A stretch of DNA of 64,000 bases from Microcebus murinus (lineage: Eukaryota; Chordata; Mammalia; Primates; Cheirogaleidae), in the NCBI RefSeq assembly GCF_040939455.1, contig NC_134108.1, forward strand, positions 16,521,501 through 16,585,500, given 5' to 3'. The notes under the pieces were generated by a model. The model had not been told where the DNA came from. It worked only from the letters and a program-made list of their open reading frames with translations, and made no database searches. The position numbers and the translations under genes are program-made. Shown one piece after another: positions 33,795-44,312 of this stretch. Position 1 is the first letter of the stretch. Each line of letters starts with the position of its first letter.

Positions 33795-35210
33795 ATAGGG
33801 CCTTTACAAAGTAGAACAGTTTTAGATTGATAGAAAAATTTGGGCAGATAGCACAGATAGTTTTCATAGAACATAATCTCCATTATGGTTTCCCCTGCTA
33901 TTAACATCTTGCACTACTGTGGTACACTTGTTACAATTAATGAACTGATATTGATACATTATTATCTGAAGTCCATAGTTTACATGAAGGCTTATTTTTT
34001 TGTGTTGTACAGTTCTATGGGATTTGAAAAATAATGTCTTGTATTAAAATATCATACAGAATAGTTTCATTGCCCTAAAAACTCCTGTATTCCAACTATT
34101 CATCACTTCCATCCTTTCCCAAAACCCATGACAACCACTTTTTACTATCTTTATAGTTTTACCTTTTCCAGAATGTCATATAGTTGGAATCATATAGTAT
34201 GAAGTCTTCTTTTAGATTGGTTTCACTTAGAAATATGCGTTTACGTTTCCTCCATGTCTTTTTGTGGCTTGATAAGTCATTTATTTTTATTACTGAATAA
34301 TATTCCATTGTCTGAATGTACCACAGTTTGTTTATCCATTTGACTTTTGAAAGACATCTTGGTTGTTTACACTTTTTAGTGATTATGAATAAAGCTGCTA
34401 TAAACATACATGTGCAGATTTTTTGTGTTGACATAGTTTTCAACTCAGTTGTGTAAATATCTAGGAGTGTGATTGCTAGATTGTATGGTAAGACTGTGTT
34501 TGGCTTTGTAAGAAACTTCCAAACTGTCTTCCAAAGTGGTTGTGCCATTATAGATTCCCACAGGCAATGAATGAGAGTTCCTGTTGCTCCACAGCCTTGT
34601 CAGCATTTGGTGTTGTTGGTGTTTGGGATTTTAGCCATTTTATCATGCAGTGGTATATCTCATTGTTGTTTTAATTTTCAATTCCCTGATGAAAACTGGT
34701 GGTGAGAGTCTTTTCATATGCTTATTTGCCATCTGTTTATCTTCTTTGGTAAGATGTCTATTCAGATATTTTGCCCATTTTTAAATTGGGTTGTTTGTTT
34801 TCTTATTAATGAGTTTTAAGAATTTTTTATATATTTTGGATACAAGTCCTTTATCAAATATGTTTTGCAAATACTTTATTCTAGTCTGTGGGTTGTTTTT
34901 TCATTCTCATGACAGTGCTTTTTACCATGTAGAAGCTTTTAATTTCAATAAGGTCCAACTTAATCAATTTTTCTTTCATCCATTGTGCTTTTGATATTTT
35001 ACCTAAAACTCCACCACCAAATCCAAAGTCATCTAGATTTTCTTCTGTTATCTTCTAGAAGTTTTATAGCTTTTGCATTTAACATTTGGGTCTATACTAG
35101 ATTCAGTTTGCTAACATTGAGTTGAAGATTTCTGTATCTATGTTGTTTTCCTTTCTTATAATGTTTTATCTGATTTTGGTATTAGAATAATTCTGACTTC
35201 ATAGAATAAG
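33795..35210 (-). mobile_element. Old L1 (L1M-type), antisense: 3' UTR and ORF2 C-terminal half
   Basis: The antisense 3' UTR ('agtagaacagttttagattg', 'gctattaacatcttgcac') is followed by ORF2. The minus-strand frame 34548-34159 includes ITLLDIYTTELK and YTQTMEYYSVI-type motifs of the L1 C-terminus, with stops and changes elsewhere. It continues through 'tattttggatacaagtcct' and 'ccactttatcaatttttct'-like text to about 35210. Confidence 0.9.
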
Positions 35211-35700
35211 TTTCCATCTGTCTGCTTATATTGCCCATATATCTGTTCTTGCATGTTGTCTACTTTTTCCATTAGAGCCCTTAAAATAGTCATATTTATT
35301 TTAAATTCTTTATCTGATAATTCCAAAAATCTGTGTCACATCTGTATCTGGTTCTGATGCTTGCCTTTTCTTTACAGACTATATTTTTTCTAGGCTTCTA
35401 GCATGACTTGTAATTTTTTTGTTGAAAGCCAGATATGATGCATTGGGTAATGAGAACCGAAGTCATTAGGCTTTTAGTGTGAGGTTCTGTGTTAATCTGG
35501 CTAGAAGCTGGACTGTGTTTAATGTTTGCTGTAGCTGCAGGTGTCAGAGGCTGCACTTCCCTCTAGTTCCCTTGTTTATTTCTCCCTGATGTTGTCTTTG
35601 GATTTCCTATGAACTCCTTCTTAAATAGAGTCTGTGTCTTACAGCTCTTTCAACTGTAATCCACTGTTATTATACTAGAGCCCTGTTGATGTGCTGTTAA
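35211..35700 (-). mobile_element. Old L1M/HAL1-like sequence, antisense
   Basis: 'ctgataattccaaaaatctg', 'gttgaaagccagatatgatg' and 'ttaggcttttagtgtgagg' match the old L1/HAL1 antisense style, as in 28930-30268. Boundaries are approximate. Confidence 0.6.
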
Positions 35701-36922
35701 GATGTCAAGGTGGAGAAACATTCTGTAATCTTATGGTTAAATCTCAATCCCTGGGCATTGACCTTTAAGTGTTTCTTCGCCCTTTTTTCCCTCTCCTTAT
35801 GTGATACAAGAAGTCTGGAGGGAGGCTGGAGGGGTCTGGAGTTCTCTAATTGTCCTTTCCCTGGGTCAGATAAGTCTCTGGTAGTTTCCCAGAAATACTT
35901 AGGAGAACACTGTGGGTGTATTTCAAAATGGTTACTTTTCTTTGGGGCATATTTCAGAAGGATTACTTTCCCCTCTTCCTTCCTGAAACGGAAGGGGATT
36001 TTTCTCTGATCTTCACCAAAGAACCTGGTGGGTCGGCTGGACATGAAACCCATGAAAGTGTGGGGCTCCATTAAGATTGGGACCCCAGGAGTTGTTGACT
36101 CTCAAGCTAAACCACACTCAGCCTCTAGGAATTTGTCAAAATAACCACTTAAGTATTCATGCTGGTTACTGACTTCAGCAGCTTCTGCTCCTGGTAAACT
36201 GTTCTTGTCTGTGATTTCCTTAATTTGTGCGTCTCTCCCCGGTTTTGTGGCAGTAGCTTACCTTGTGACCTCAATTCTCTGATGGATCTAAGAAAGATGA
36301 TTGATTTTCAGTTTCTACAACTTTTTTCTTATTGCATGAATAGAAGTGATGACTCCCAAGTGTTTTACATGCTGAAACTGAAACAGGAAATCTCTTTGGG
36401 TTTTTGTTTGTTTATTTTTGTCTTTCTCATATTCTTCCCTCTTTCCCTTTTTCTTTCATACTAAAGCAAATATGGCAAAATAGTAACAATCTGTCTAATC
36501 TCAATGATTTGTATTTCCATAAATTCAGGCAACGGTGATGGCATTCCTTTGGAGGCAGTTTCTGTTGATTGAGAACTGAATTTACACTCCAGCCTTACTT
36601 CACAATTATTAAAATAAAACGGGCTTCAGTTTCTATAACAAGATCTATAACAAATCAGCACACAGGCCTCCAAAGCCATCACTGGTCCCTTGAAACACTG
36701 GAAAGGTATTTAAGGCATTTTAATATCTAACACTGAGGTGTCTTTCATGGGAAGATATTTCTTTGAAACCTATTCCCTGTGCATCCTATTCACCTGCCTG
36801 CCTTCCAGGAAGTAGTGAGTAAGTTTAATGAGAGTTTTTAATGGGTTAGACTGATAGAAAAAGGCCCCAAGTAGACTAATCATGTCTACACAGGGATCGA
36901 ATTGAAGTGCCTTATTAAAACA
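35701..36922. other. Unassigned non-coding sequence
   Basis: About 1.2 kb with no gene or firm repeat. A 124-codon minus-strand frame (36071-35697) and a 99-codon plus frame overlap; neither is recognised. Confidence 0.4.
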
Positions 36923-36937
36923 ACACACCTGAATTTT
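36923..36937. repeat. Left TSD of the 36938-37272 Alu
   Basis: 15-bp exact match to 37273-37287. Confidence 0.93.
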
Positions 36938-37272
36938 TTTTTTTTTTTTTTTTTTTGAGACAGAGTCTCACTTTGTTGCCCAGGCTAGAGTGAGTGCCGT
37001 GGCGTCAGCCTGGCTCACAGCAACCTCAATCTCCGGGGCTCAGCGATCCTACTGCCTCAGCCTCCCGAGTAGCTGGGACTACAGGCATGCGCCACCATGC
37101 CCGGCTAATGTTTTGTATATATATATTTTTTAGTTGGTCAATTAATTTATTTCTATTTTTGGTAGAGACGGAGTCTCGCTCAGGCTGGTTTCGAACTCCT
37201 GACCTTGAGCAATCCGCCCGCCTCGGCCTCCCAAAGTGCTAGGATTACAGGCGTGAGCCACCACGCCCGGTG
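36938..37272 (-). mobile_element. Dimeric Alu of strepsirrhine (lemur) type, antisense
   Basis: A long T-run (to 36955) and 'gagacagagtctcacttt' lead in, then 'gtagctgggactacaggcat', then the enlarged linker 'ttagttggtcaattaattta' shared with the 6318-6640 copy, then 'cctcccaaagtgctaggatt' and 'gtgagccaccacgcccgg'. A perfect 15-bp TSD (ACACACCTGAATTTT) lies at 36923-36937 and 37273-37287. The preserved CpGs (ccgccc, gcctcgg) suggest recent insertion. The 82-codon frame at 36994-37242 is Alu-derived. Confidence 0.95.
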
Positions 37273-37287
37273 ACACACCTGAATTTT
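37273..37287. repeat. Right TSD of the 36938-37272 Alu
   Basis: Exact partner of 36923-36937. Confidence 0.93.
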
Positions 37288-38354
37288 AGGTTTTCTTTTA
37301 GCACTGTTGGTCATCGTTATGATAATAGCCACAAAAACTAAGTACTTTAGTCTCTTCCCATGTAATTCTGAGACTGTCTGGTTTTATGTATAAACGGCTT
37401 AACGTGCCCACTATTAAAATTCTATTTTCTCTTATTCCTAAGAAAAAGAACTGTAATGGACTCTTGTCTTAGTGTAACCCAAAGACTCGGCCCTTCCTGA
37501 CAGCCTCTAGGTCAGCACACACTCAATAACTTGAGCAGCGCATCTACCTGGTTAATTTCCCTTGATGGCTCTTCCAGCTGGGGTGCTCCAGACATCCCTT
37601 GAAGCAAACCAGTCCTCATGAATCCAGTGCCACGTTCTGAGGCAGTTGCTGTGGGGACGCCTGTTATCCTTAGGCACTGTGTCCTACATTTTCTCAATTA
37701 GGGCTCATGGCAAAAAAAAAAAAAAAATCATTTAGCAGAGGCCTATTGAGGGCTAAAAGCATTGATGAAACATTTGCATTGCTTCTTTTGAAACCTACAA
37801 GTAGGCCCAGACTTGAACGTAGGCAGAGAAGACAGCTGCCCGTGGGATGATTTCAGGACACTCGGGAAAATGTCCTTGGTTAAAGAACTTTGTCTCCCAC
37901 TCAGTGCCACTTTTGTGTTTTGTGGGGTTCAATTTGCTTCATAATTGTGTGGATTTTCTACTGTATTATTGTGAGATAAAATTATTTTGTATTATTGAAG
38001 AGTTAACATAGTCTATTTACAGTTCTTAGACTAAATGCCAAGCAATTGCTTCCTCAGAAGTTCCCCATTTGCAGATGAAATAGGTTGATTTGCAAAGGGT
38101 TCAGAGCTAATCCAACCATCTGATTAATACTGATGCTGACACAAAGGCCAAAAGAGAGTCACTGGACTCCAGCCTGCAGCTCTGCCAGGCAAAAACACAG
38201 ATTATTTCACATTTCTATTTATGCAGTCTGCCCTCCCTGGCCCATCTGCTCCCACTGAAGGAGAATTTTCTTAGTATTTGCACGAGAGAGTAAATATTAA
38301 TCTATAAAACTTGGGCATTTGCCACTACACAGAATAAATTATAAATACACACAA
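37288..38354. other. Unassigned non-coding sequence
   Basis: No gene or repeat identified except an A-run at 37710-37726. 37920-38340 is AT-rich with scattered TTAAT, ATTAAT and TAATC words and could be conserved non-coding DNA. Comparative data would be needed. Confidence 0.45.
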
Positions 38355-38545
38355 AAATTTTTAGAACTGGAAGGGGATTTAGAGGTCATTTATTTCAACC
38401 CCCTGATTTTGTGGCTGAAAAAAAATTAAAGTTTAGTAAAAATAGGAGATTCATCTAAGGCTTCACAATTAGTTAACAGCAGAACTAGATATTCACTCCA
38501 ATGGCCTCTCCATTTCCAATGCACTATTTCCTACTATACACTGTG
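38355..38545. mobile_element. Ancient mammal-wide repeat, MIR/L2-like, degraded
   Basis: 'gaactggaaggggatttaga', 'ggtcatttatttcaacccc', 'ggcttcacaattagttaac' and 'agcagaactagatattc' recall the common mammalian element with the 'gaaactgaggcccagag...cacagctagttagtggcagag' theme. Strongly diverged, so the family is uncertain. Confidence 0.5.
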
Positions 38546-39199
38546 AACATTTATGTAAGTTCATACATATGCTTGTTATAAATTGTCTGTGCCTCCTTTC
38601 AAAATTGGATTTTAAAAACAACATTTTTTTTCCAGACTAAAAATAAATGAGGACAAAGCTATGTCTTATGCTTTAAAGATATTCACATAAGTTATGGCTT
38701 ATGCCAGCTTAGAAAAGAGGAAATGTGATATTTAAAATGGCATACTAAAATATCATCTATTTCCTAAGCTTTATTTCAATTTACGGTAAATATTTTTAAA
38801 CCTCTATGTGTAGTTCCTGTACTTCTATGATGTAGCTCTAAGTCTAAACTAACAGCTGCAAAAGAAAATACTAGGCAGTGGATGCAGTGCCAAAATCGGG
38901 GTCATTTGCAGAAAACGCCCTGCAACAGTCTGAGGAACACTGTCAAGGATTACGGACCTCAAGTTAAATCTGTTTTGCTTCACGGGGTCACACTGACGCA
39001 AATAATGTTGCTGTTCTTCTGCTAAGTTGATCTAACCTTCAGATGGTCCATATCATTCCTGGGAGCAGGTGCTTATTGGGATGAAAAGGGATTTTCTCAA
39101 ATCCTGCCATCTGGGGTCTTCCTCAACACATTTGGAAGTGATTACTCCCCCCAACCCTTTGCGTCGTGACAGGAGCTATTATCTGTGGCTTCTCTCACA
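38546..39199. other. Unassigned non-coding sequence
   Basis: No gene and no recognisable repeat. Confidence 0.45.
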
Positions 39200-39360
39200 C
39201 ACGCGGACTAGTACTGTGCTTGCATGTGCTCCTGTCCTGTCTCTCTCATTAGATCAAATGTGGCCATTTCCAGGTGTTTGTGCCCATAGCAGGACCCAGG
39301 GCAGGGCTCTGCATGTAACACGTGGCCCAGAAATATTCGTTGAATAAATAAATGACTAAC
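39200..39360 (+). mobile_element. L2 LINE 3' end, sense
   Basis: Ends with 'gcagggctctgcatgtaaca', 'ggcccagaaatattcgttg' and 'aataaataaatgact', which fit the L2 3' terminus (...cagtgcctggcacatagta...aatgtttgttgaatgaatga). Diverged. Confidence 0.6.
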
Positions 39361-40067
39361 TGCTTGCTGCCTAAGACAAAAATTTACGTCTGTTACAAAC
39401 TAGTTGCAAAAGAAAATACAATATATTCAACGTGCTTAAGAATTTAAAAATTTAGCATAAGAGAAGGTGTGTATTTCTTATAAATATGTGTGGATGGCCA
39501 TTATTCTCATTAATCACACTTTTTTGTCCAGTTGGCGGACTTATCTGTTGCTCTTGGACATTGGTTTGTATTAGAGAATGTAAGTGACCCTGAAGATGTC
39601 TGTGGGAATGTCCCAAAATAGTCCTGTTTCTATTGTAGCAAAGAAACTTAGAAAGTTCCACGTGTCTTAATTTACAAATAAGGTGATCAAGGGCTAGGAA
39701 ATTATATTCATTCAAGGTTAAAAAGCAAGGTAATAGCAGACTTCTATAGTTGCTATAGAAGTCAAATGGGGTTTTTTTTTTCCAAAAAACATATTTGTGA
39801 GCTGTAAAAATGTATGTGTCTGCATGCACTTCTGACTTTTTGCCTTCTATGTTTGAAATTAACTTTTAGTAAAAAGTTTAAATTACTAGAGTAGTTACAG
39901 ACCCTACATGAAAGTGCCATTAGCTTAGCCTAACTTTGCGAAGAATGTCCTGGTACTACTAACAGGGATTAAATATTGGCATAGATTATTTGGGTAGGGG
40001 AAAAAGGGCTACACAAAGGGAGAGACCTGGTATTCTACTTTCTCATGATGCAGTAAATTTGTTTTCC
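39361..40067. other. Unassigned non-coding sequence with a short perfect hairpin
   Basis: No gene. Contains an 11-bp perfect inverted repeat with a 3-base loop (39739-39763). The minus-strand 125-codon frame (39829-39452) is unrecognised. Confidence 0.45.
39739..39763. repeat. Perfect short inverted repeat (11-bp arms, 3-nt loop)
   Basis: GACTTCTATAG at 39739-39749 pairs with CTATAGAAGTC at 39753-39763 around TTG. Seen directly in the sequence; function unknown. Confidence 0.9.
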
Positions 40068-40187
40068 TTTTTGAGATGGGGTCTTGCTATGTTGGTAAGG
40101 CTGGTATCAAACTCCAGATTGTAGAAGTTCTCTTGCCTCACCTTCCCAAGTAGTTGGGATTATAGGCACGTGCCACTGCACCTGGCC
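40068..40187 (-). mobile_element. Free left Alu monomer (FLAM-like), antisense
   Basis: 'ttgagatggggtcttgcta', 'aaggctggtatcaaactcc', 'cttgcctcaccttcccaag', 'gttgggattataggcacg' and 'tgccactgcacctggcc' make one Alu left arm in antisense, with no second arm. Strongly diverged. No TSD found. Confidence 0.82.
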
Positions 40188-40604
40188 TACCTTCATTGTG
40201 CTGTTACAGATTTCTTCCACTCCTGGCTGGCTTTTACTTAGAGCCTGAGTCCCCCAACATTACAGGACCCTCACCAGCTCATGTCACTCATATCCTTCTC
40301 TGCTGGGTCATCGTTCTCCGTGTAAGACCTAACTCTGGTTCCTCCTGCACGACCATTGCTCTCAATTGCTCCCTGCCTTCTTCTCCTTTTCTTCCTTCCC
40401 AAATCTTGGCACCATATACTCTGAAAGCCATACTGCAGTAGCTTTAAGCACTAAAGCATTAAAATATCTTTAAGATACTTTAATCATCAACCAATAAAGC
40501 AAATCCTTTTCTTTTTCACACCTTAAGAAAACACATGGGATAAGTACAAGTTTTGTAAAACCATGTGCAATGTATTTCAATATCTTCTATTCTCTTTTTT
40601 AAAA
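40188..40604. other. Unassigned non-coding sequence
   Basis: Possibly a degraded L2 (40200-40440 has the C/T-rich style of L2 bodies), but not firm. No gene. Confidence 0.35.
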
Positions 40605-41840
40605 AAATAAACCAGTACTGGCTATGGCACAATTGTATATCCACATGCAAAACAAATGAAGCTATACTCTTACCTCATACCATTTACAACATTTAACTCA
40701 AAATGAATTATAGACCTAAATGTATGAGCTAAAACTACAAAAATTCCTGAAGAAAATATAAAGTTTTATGACCTTGGATTGAGCAAAAAGTTCTTAGATA
40801 AGATACCAAAAACTAACTTCATACAAGAAAAATTGATAAGTTGGATTTCATCAAAATTAAAAAATTTCTTTGCTCCAAAAGACACTGTTAATAAAATGAA
40901 AATACATGCCACAGACTGGACAATAATATTTGCTAATCATATATCTGACAAGGAAATAGATCAAGGACTCTGATAATTCAATAATAACAACATAACTCAA
41001 TTACAAAATGCACAAAAGATTTGAAGATATATGAATGGTAATAAGCACATGAAAATGTGCTCAACCACATTAGTCACAATGGAAATTAGAACCAGAATGA
41101 GATACCACTACACACCCACTAGAAGAGCTATAATCAGACAGTCTAACAATACCAACTGGATGGTGTGGAGTAGCTAAAACAATCACACATTCGTGGTGGA
41201 AATGTAAAATGGTATGACCACTTTGAAAAATAATTTAGCAGATTCTTAAAATGTTAAATATAAATTTTTCATATGACACAAAGCAATTTCACTCCTAGGG
41301 ATATATCTAAGAGAAACAAAAACATATTTCTATGCAAACACTTATACATAAATGCTCATAGTAACATTACTTAGATTAGCCCCAAACTGAAACAATCCAA
41401 ATGTCTGTCAGTTGTGCCTGGATAACATAATGTGGTACATCCACACAGTGGACTATTTAGCAATAAAAAGGAGCAAACTATTGATACATGATCAACATGA
41501 ATGAACCTAAAAAAAAAAAAAAAAAAAAATCCTAAGTGAGAGAAGCCAGACACAAAAGACTACATATTGTATGATTCCATTTACACAAAATGTCCAGAAA
41601 GAGTAAATTTAAAGCAATGGAAGGCAGGTCACTGGCTGTCTCTGGCTGAGAATGGAAATATAGATAAACTGCAAATGGGCATGAAGAGAATTTTGGGGGT
41701 GTTGGAAATGTCCTAATACTGGGTTGTGATAGTGGTTATATAACTAAATTTACTAAAAATCTCTGACTCATACTTACGATGGGTGAATATTGTGATATGT
41801 ACATGATACCTCAACAAAGCTGCTTAAGAAATTTAAAATA
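40605..41840 (+). mobile_element. Old L1 (L1M-type): ORF2 C-terminal part and 3' end
   Basis: Sense L1: 'taaaccagtactggctatgg', 'gtatatccacatgcaaaac', 'cctcataccatttacaac', 'agataccactacacaccca', 'gtacatccacacagtggac', 'aagccagacacaaaagac' and a terminal 'tacctcaacaaagctg'. An A-run at 41511-41529 sits inside it. The frame is fragmented. TSD not clear. Confidence 0.9.
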
Positions 41841-42079
41841 ATGCTGGTCACAACTCACTAAATTGATTTCTTGACCCACTGATGAGCCATTGTGGAAAAC
41901 ATTGCCTATGTATAGTAAGTAAACTCCCCTGGATCCTAAACTTCTCACTGACAATTCCCTTCAAGTCTTACCTTAACTGGAACCAGGACACTAGTTCTAT
42001 TTCCCAATGGTGTGCCCAGACGTCCTGCAAACATGGGCTCCTATGGCTTCTTCCGTGAAGTTCCTGCGGTAAGGTTTTC

Positions 42080-42540
42080 CCCTCCTCTGCCCCTTCCTCC
42101 CATCTAATCAACTGCCAACTTCTCCAGTGGTGCTTCCTCAAACCTGTTGACTTCTCTCCATTTCTATCGTCTCTTGCCTTGACAACTTCTATTTGGTTGC
42201 TTTGATTTTAATCTTGCTACTTGACAGCAGACAGGCTGTTCTAAAGCACAGTCTCAACATGCTAGTCCCTGTTTAAACATTTTAATGGCTTCCGGTGCCC
42301 ACAAGATGAAGTCTCAACTCCTTAGCAAGGCAAGCAGAGTGTCTGGCAGACAATGATGGATAAAATTTGTTGAAAGATAGAATGAATGTGTCTTATGTTA
42401 CTGCTATTTTTTTTTTCTTTCGTCGTATCTATTTGTGTGCATGCCTGTCTCCCCTACAAATTAAACTCTCTTCTAGGACAAGGATTTGTGTGTTTAAACT
42501 CATTTGTCTTCCCCAGCCCCCAGCACCATGGACCGACCAC
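42080..42540 (+). mobile_element. L2 LINE fragment, sense (probable)
   Basis: 'ttaatggcttccggtgccca', 'agatgaagtctcaactcctt', 'gcaagcagagtgtctggc' and then 'aaattaaactctcttctagg' and 'acaaggatttgtgt' recall the L2 3' region. The pieces are slightly out of the usual order, so rearrangement or two copies is possible. Confidence 0.55.
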
Positions 42541-43416
42541 ACGCAGTAGGATTCTGACATGCACTTTTGAGTCAATGACGGGCAGTGGACTTCTCGAAGA
42601 GCTGCGGCAGGACCCAAGAGTTTCTGGCAGCCCTGGAAGTTCTTAGCTTTGATTTAACCTGCAGAGCAAACAAGAGACTCCTGGTACAATATGCAAACTC
42701 ACCAAATGTTCTACATTCCAGAAATCTGCCTGGGGACTCATCATTCAGGCATTGTTTTGACTTAGGAGAGTTGATTAGCTCGTTTCTGGACTCAACTCAG
42801 CAGCGTCCTCTTGCCAGGCACTCCCAGAATCTTCCAGAGAGGAAGAAGAACACATTTAGCATTTATATTGAACAGAGAGATTTAAAGGATGTTATCTGCA
42901 TGTGTGATAATAGTTTATTTCCCAAATGTCACTAGGAAGGCTTTGTTCATCTCATGCTATCAAGCCAGGTGGAATGACAAATTTGCTCTGCTTGAAGTAG
43001 AGAAGGAAAGCATCTCATTGTCCTTTGCTTTCTACCTACTTGAAAATAAACTCTGTCAAAGTACAGCTTATTGGTTCACTGCTAAAACAGAGCTAGGCAC
43101 CTTCATGAATTACTCTGCTGCTTATATCCAAAAAGGTCATTTTCATTTGATTCTAAAAGTTTGGCTGAGCTATTTTTCAAAAGAAGAGTTGAATAACTAT
43201 TTTTTATCCAAAGCTCTTACTGAAAGAAAAAATTACCATTACATTCAGGCAAATTAAAGCTACCTTCTGTTAGGAAAGAATAGAATCCCTATAAAAGACT
43301 TTATATGTGGCCATTTGGACTCTTATCTTGGCCTTCAAAGTGATAGCTTTAATTAGATTGTGTTCTTCAGAAAAAAAAAAAAAGAGTAAAATAAAATAGC
43401 TGGGATTCATAAGAAC
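42541..43416. other. Unassigned sequence with two overlapping long open frames
   Basis: Plus frames of 116 codons (42585-42935) and 122 codons (42889-43257) overlap by about 47 bases in different frames. Neither resembles a protein I know. No promoter, Kozak context or splice evidence stands out. Most likely non-coding. Confidence 0.35.
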
Positions 43417-43456
43417 AAAAATCGTTCTTGAACTGACTTTTTTAAGAACGATTTTT
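43417..43456. repeat. Perfect inverted repeat (13-bp arms, 14-nt loop)
   Basis: AAAAATCGTTCTT at 43417-43429 pairs exactly with AAGAACGATTTTT at 43444-43456. The arms do not extend further. It could be a small MITE remnant, a hairpin transcript or chance. It contains a CpG in each arm. Confidence 0.92.
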
Positions 43457-43499
43457 CATGTTAAAGTATCTTTTGGGTTATATTTTTAAAGTGGCCTGA

Positions 43500-43513
43500 G
43501 GATATATATATCC
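43500..43513. repeat. Perfect 14-bp palindrome
   Basis: GGATATATATATCC with no spacer. Seen directly. Confidence 0.92.
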
Positions 43514-43519
43514 ACAGCT

Positions 43520-43700
43520 AGGTTTCCCTGCACTCTCTCTTTTGGCCATTCCCTGGTTTTGCTTATGCTGTTGACTTACTCTAGAAGACCATTCTCTCTC
43601 TTCCAAAGTGCCCAGTTTAAGTGCCATTTCTTTTAGGAGGCCTGCCCCTAAAACTTTAGCTGTCACTAAATGGTTCTTGCATAAGAACCATTTACTGCAT
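43520..43700 (+). mobile_element. L2 LINE fragment, sense (probable)
   Basis: 'gtttaagtgccatttcttt' and 'taggaggcctgcccctaa' match the L2 segment that usually reads 'ctcaaatgccacctcctccaggaagcc'. Diverged. Confidence 0.65.
43667..43694. repeat. Perfect inverted repeat (12-bp arms, 4-nt loop)
   Basis: TAAATGGTTCTT at 43667-43678 pairs with AAGAACCATTTA at 43683-43694 around GCAT. It shares the GTTCTT/AAGAAC core with the hairpin 240 bp upstream and lies at the edge of the L2 relic. Confidence 0.92.
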
Positions 43701-43959
43701 TTGAGCAGATTGTCCAAGGGGAAGGGGCCTTGGGGGAGGGGAACACATCAGAATCCTAGGTGTAATTAGAAAAGGATATTATGATATATTTTGATATAAA
43801 AGAAAAACTATTATTTGTTGTTGTTAGGGATAAGCAAAAGAATCAATCTTCTTGAGGCAGTAAAAAGCAGCCTTTTGTGCACCCCACCCTTCTACTTATC
43901 AGAATCTCCAGATATAATTTTTTTAATTGAGTAAAACTAACTTGGAGCCTACACCACAC

Positions 43960-44165
43960 AGTGCACTGAACATGCAATACTCAACATGTGTGAAGTTCTT
44001 AACAGTTTACAAAAGGCTCATGCACATTTTTCAGTTGGTCCTTATTTACAGCCTTGTGGGTGGGATCAGTATTATCACTTCCATCTTAGACAAGATGCCT
44101 GGGTGTCAGAAAATCACCTCTGTAATGACATAACTAGAAAGGAGGAGACCCAGGCTGGAATCTAT
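43960..44165 (-). mobile_element. MIR SINE, antisense
   Basis: 'ttgtgggtgggatcagtatt', 'atcacttccatcttagaca', 'gacataactagaaaggagg' and 'agacccaggctggaatct' follow MIR in antisense. Diverged. Confidence 0.7.
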
Positions 44166-44282
44166 ATTTAGTTTGATTCCTTTTGCACCAAGCTATGATC
44201 TCTAATTTTTCAAGTCTCTTATTGCCAAAGTTCTTGAGAATTTTTTTCTTCAACCTCTTCATTGTGATTAGCCCCATTATGA

Positions 44283-44312
44283 GTGGGTGGGTGGGTGGGT
44301 GGATGGATGGAT
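44283..44312. repeat. (GTGG)n(ATGG)n microsatellite
   Basis: About four GTGG units then three ATGG units. Confidence 0.9.

Noticed and set aside
34159..34548. 129-codon minus-strand frame as a host gene
   Set aside because: L1 ORF2 C-terminal relic in an old antisense L1.
36994..37242. 82-codon frame as a small protein
   Set aside because: Lies wholly in the antisense Alu; the translation is the usual Alu-derived peptide.
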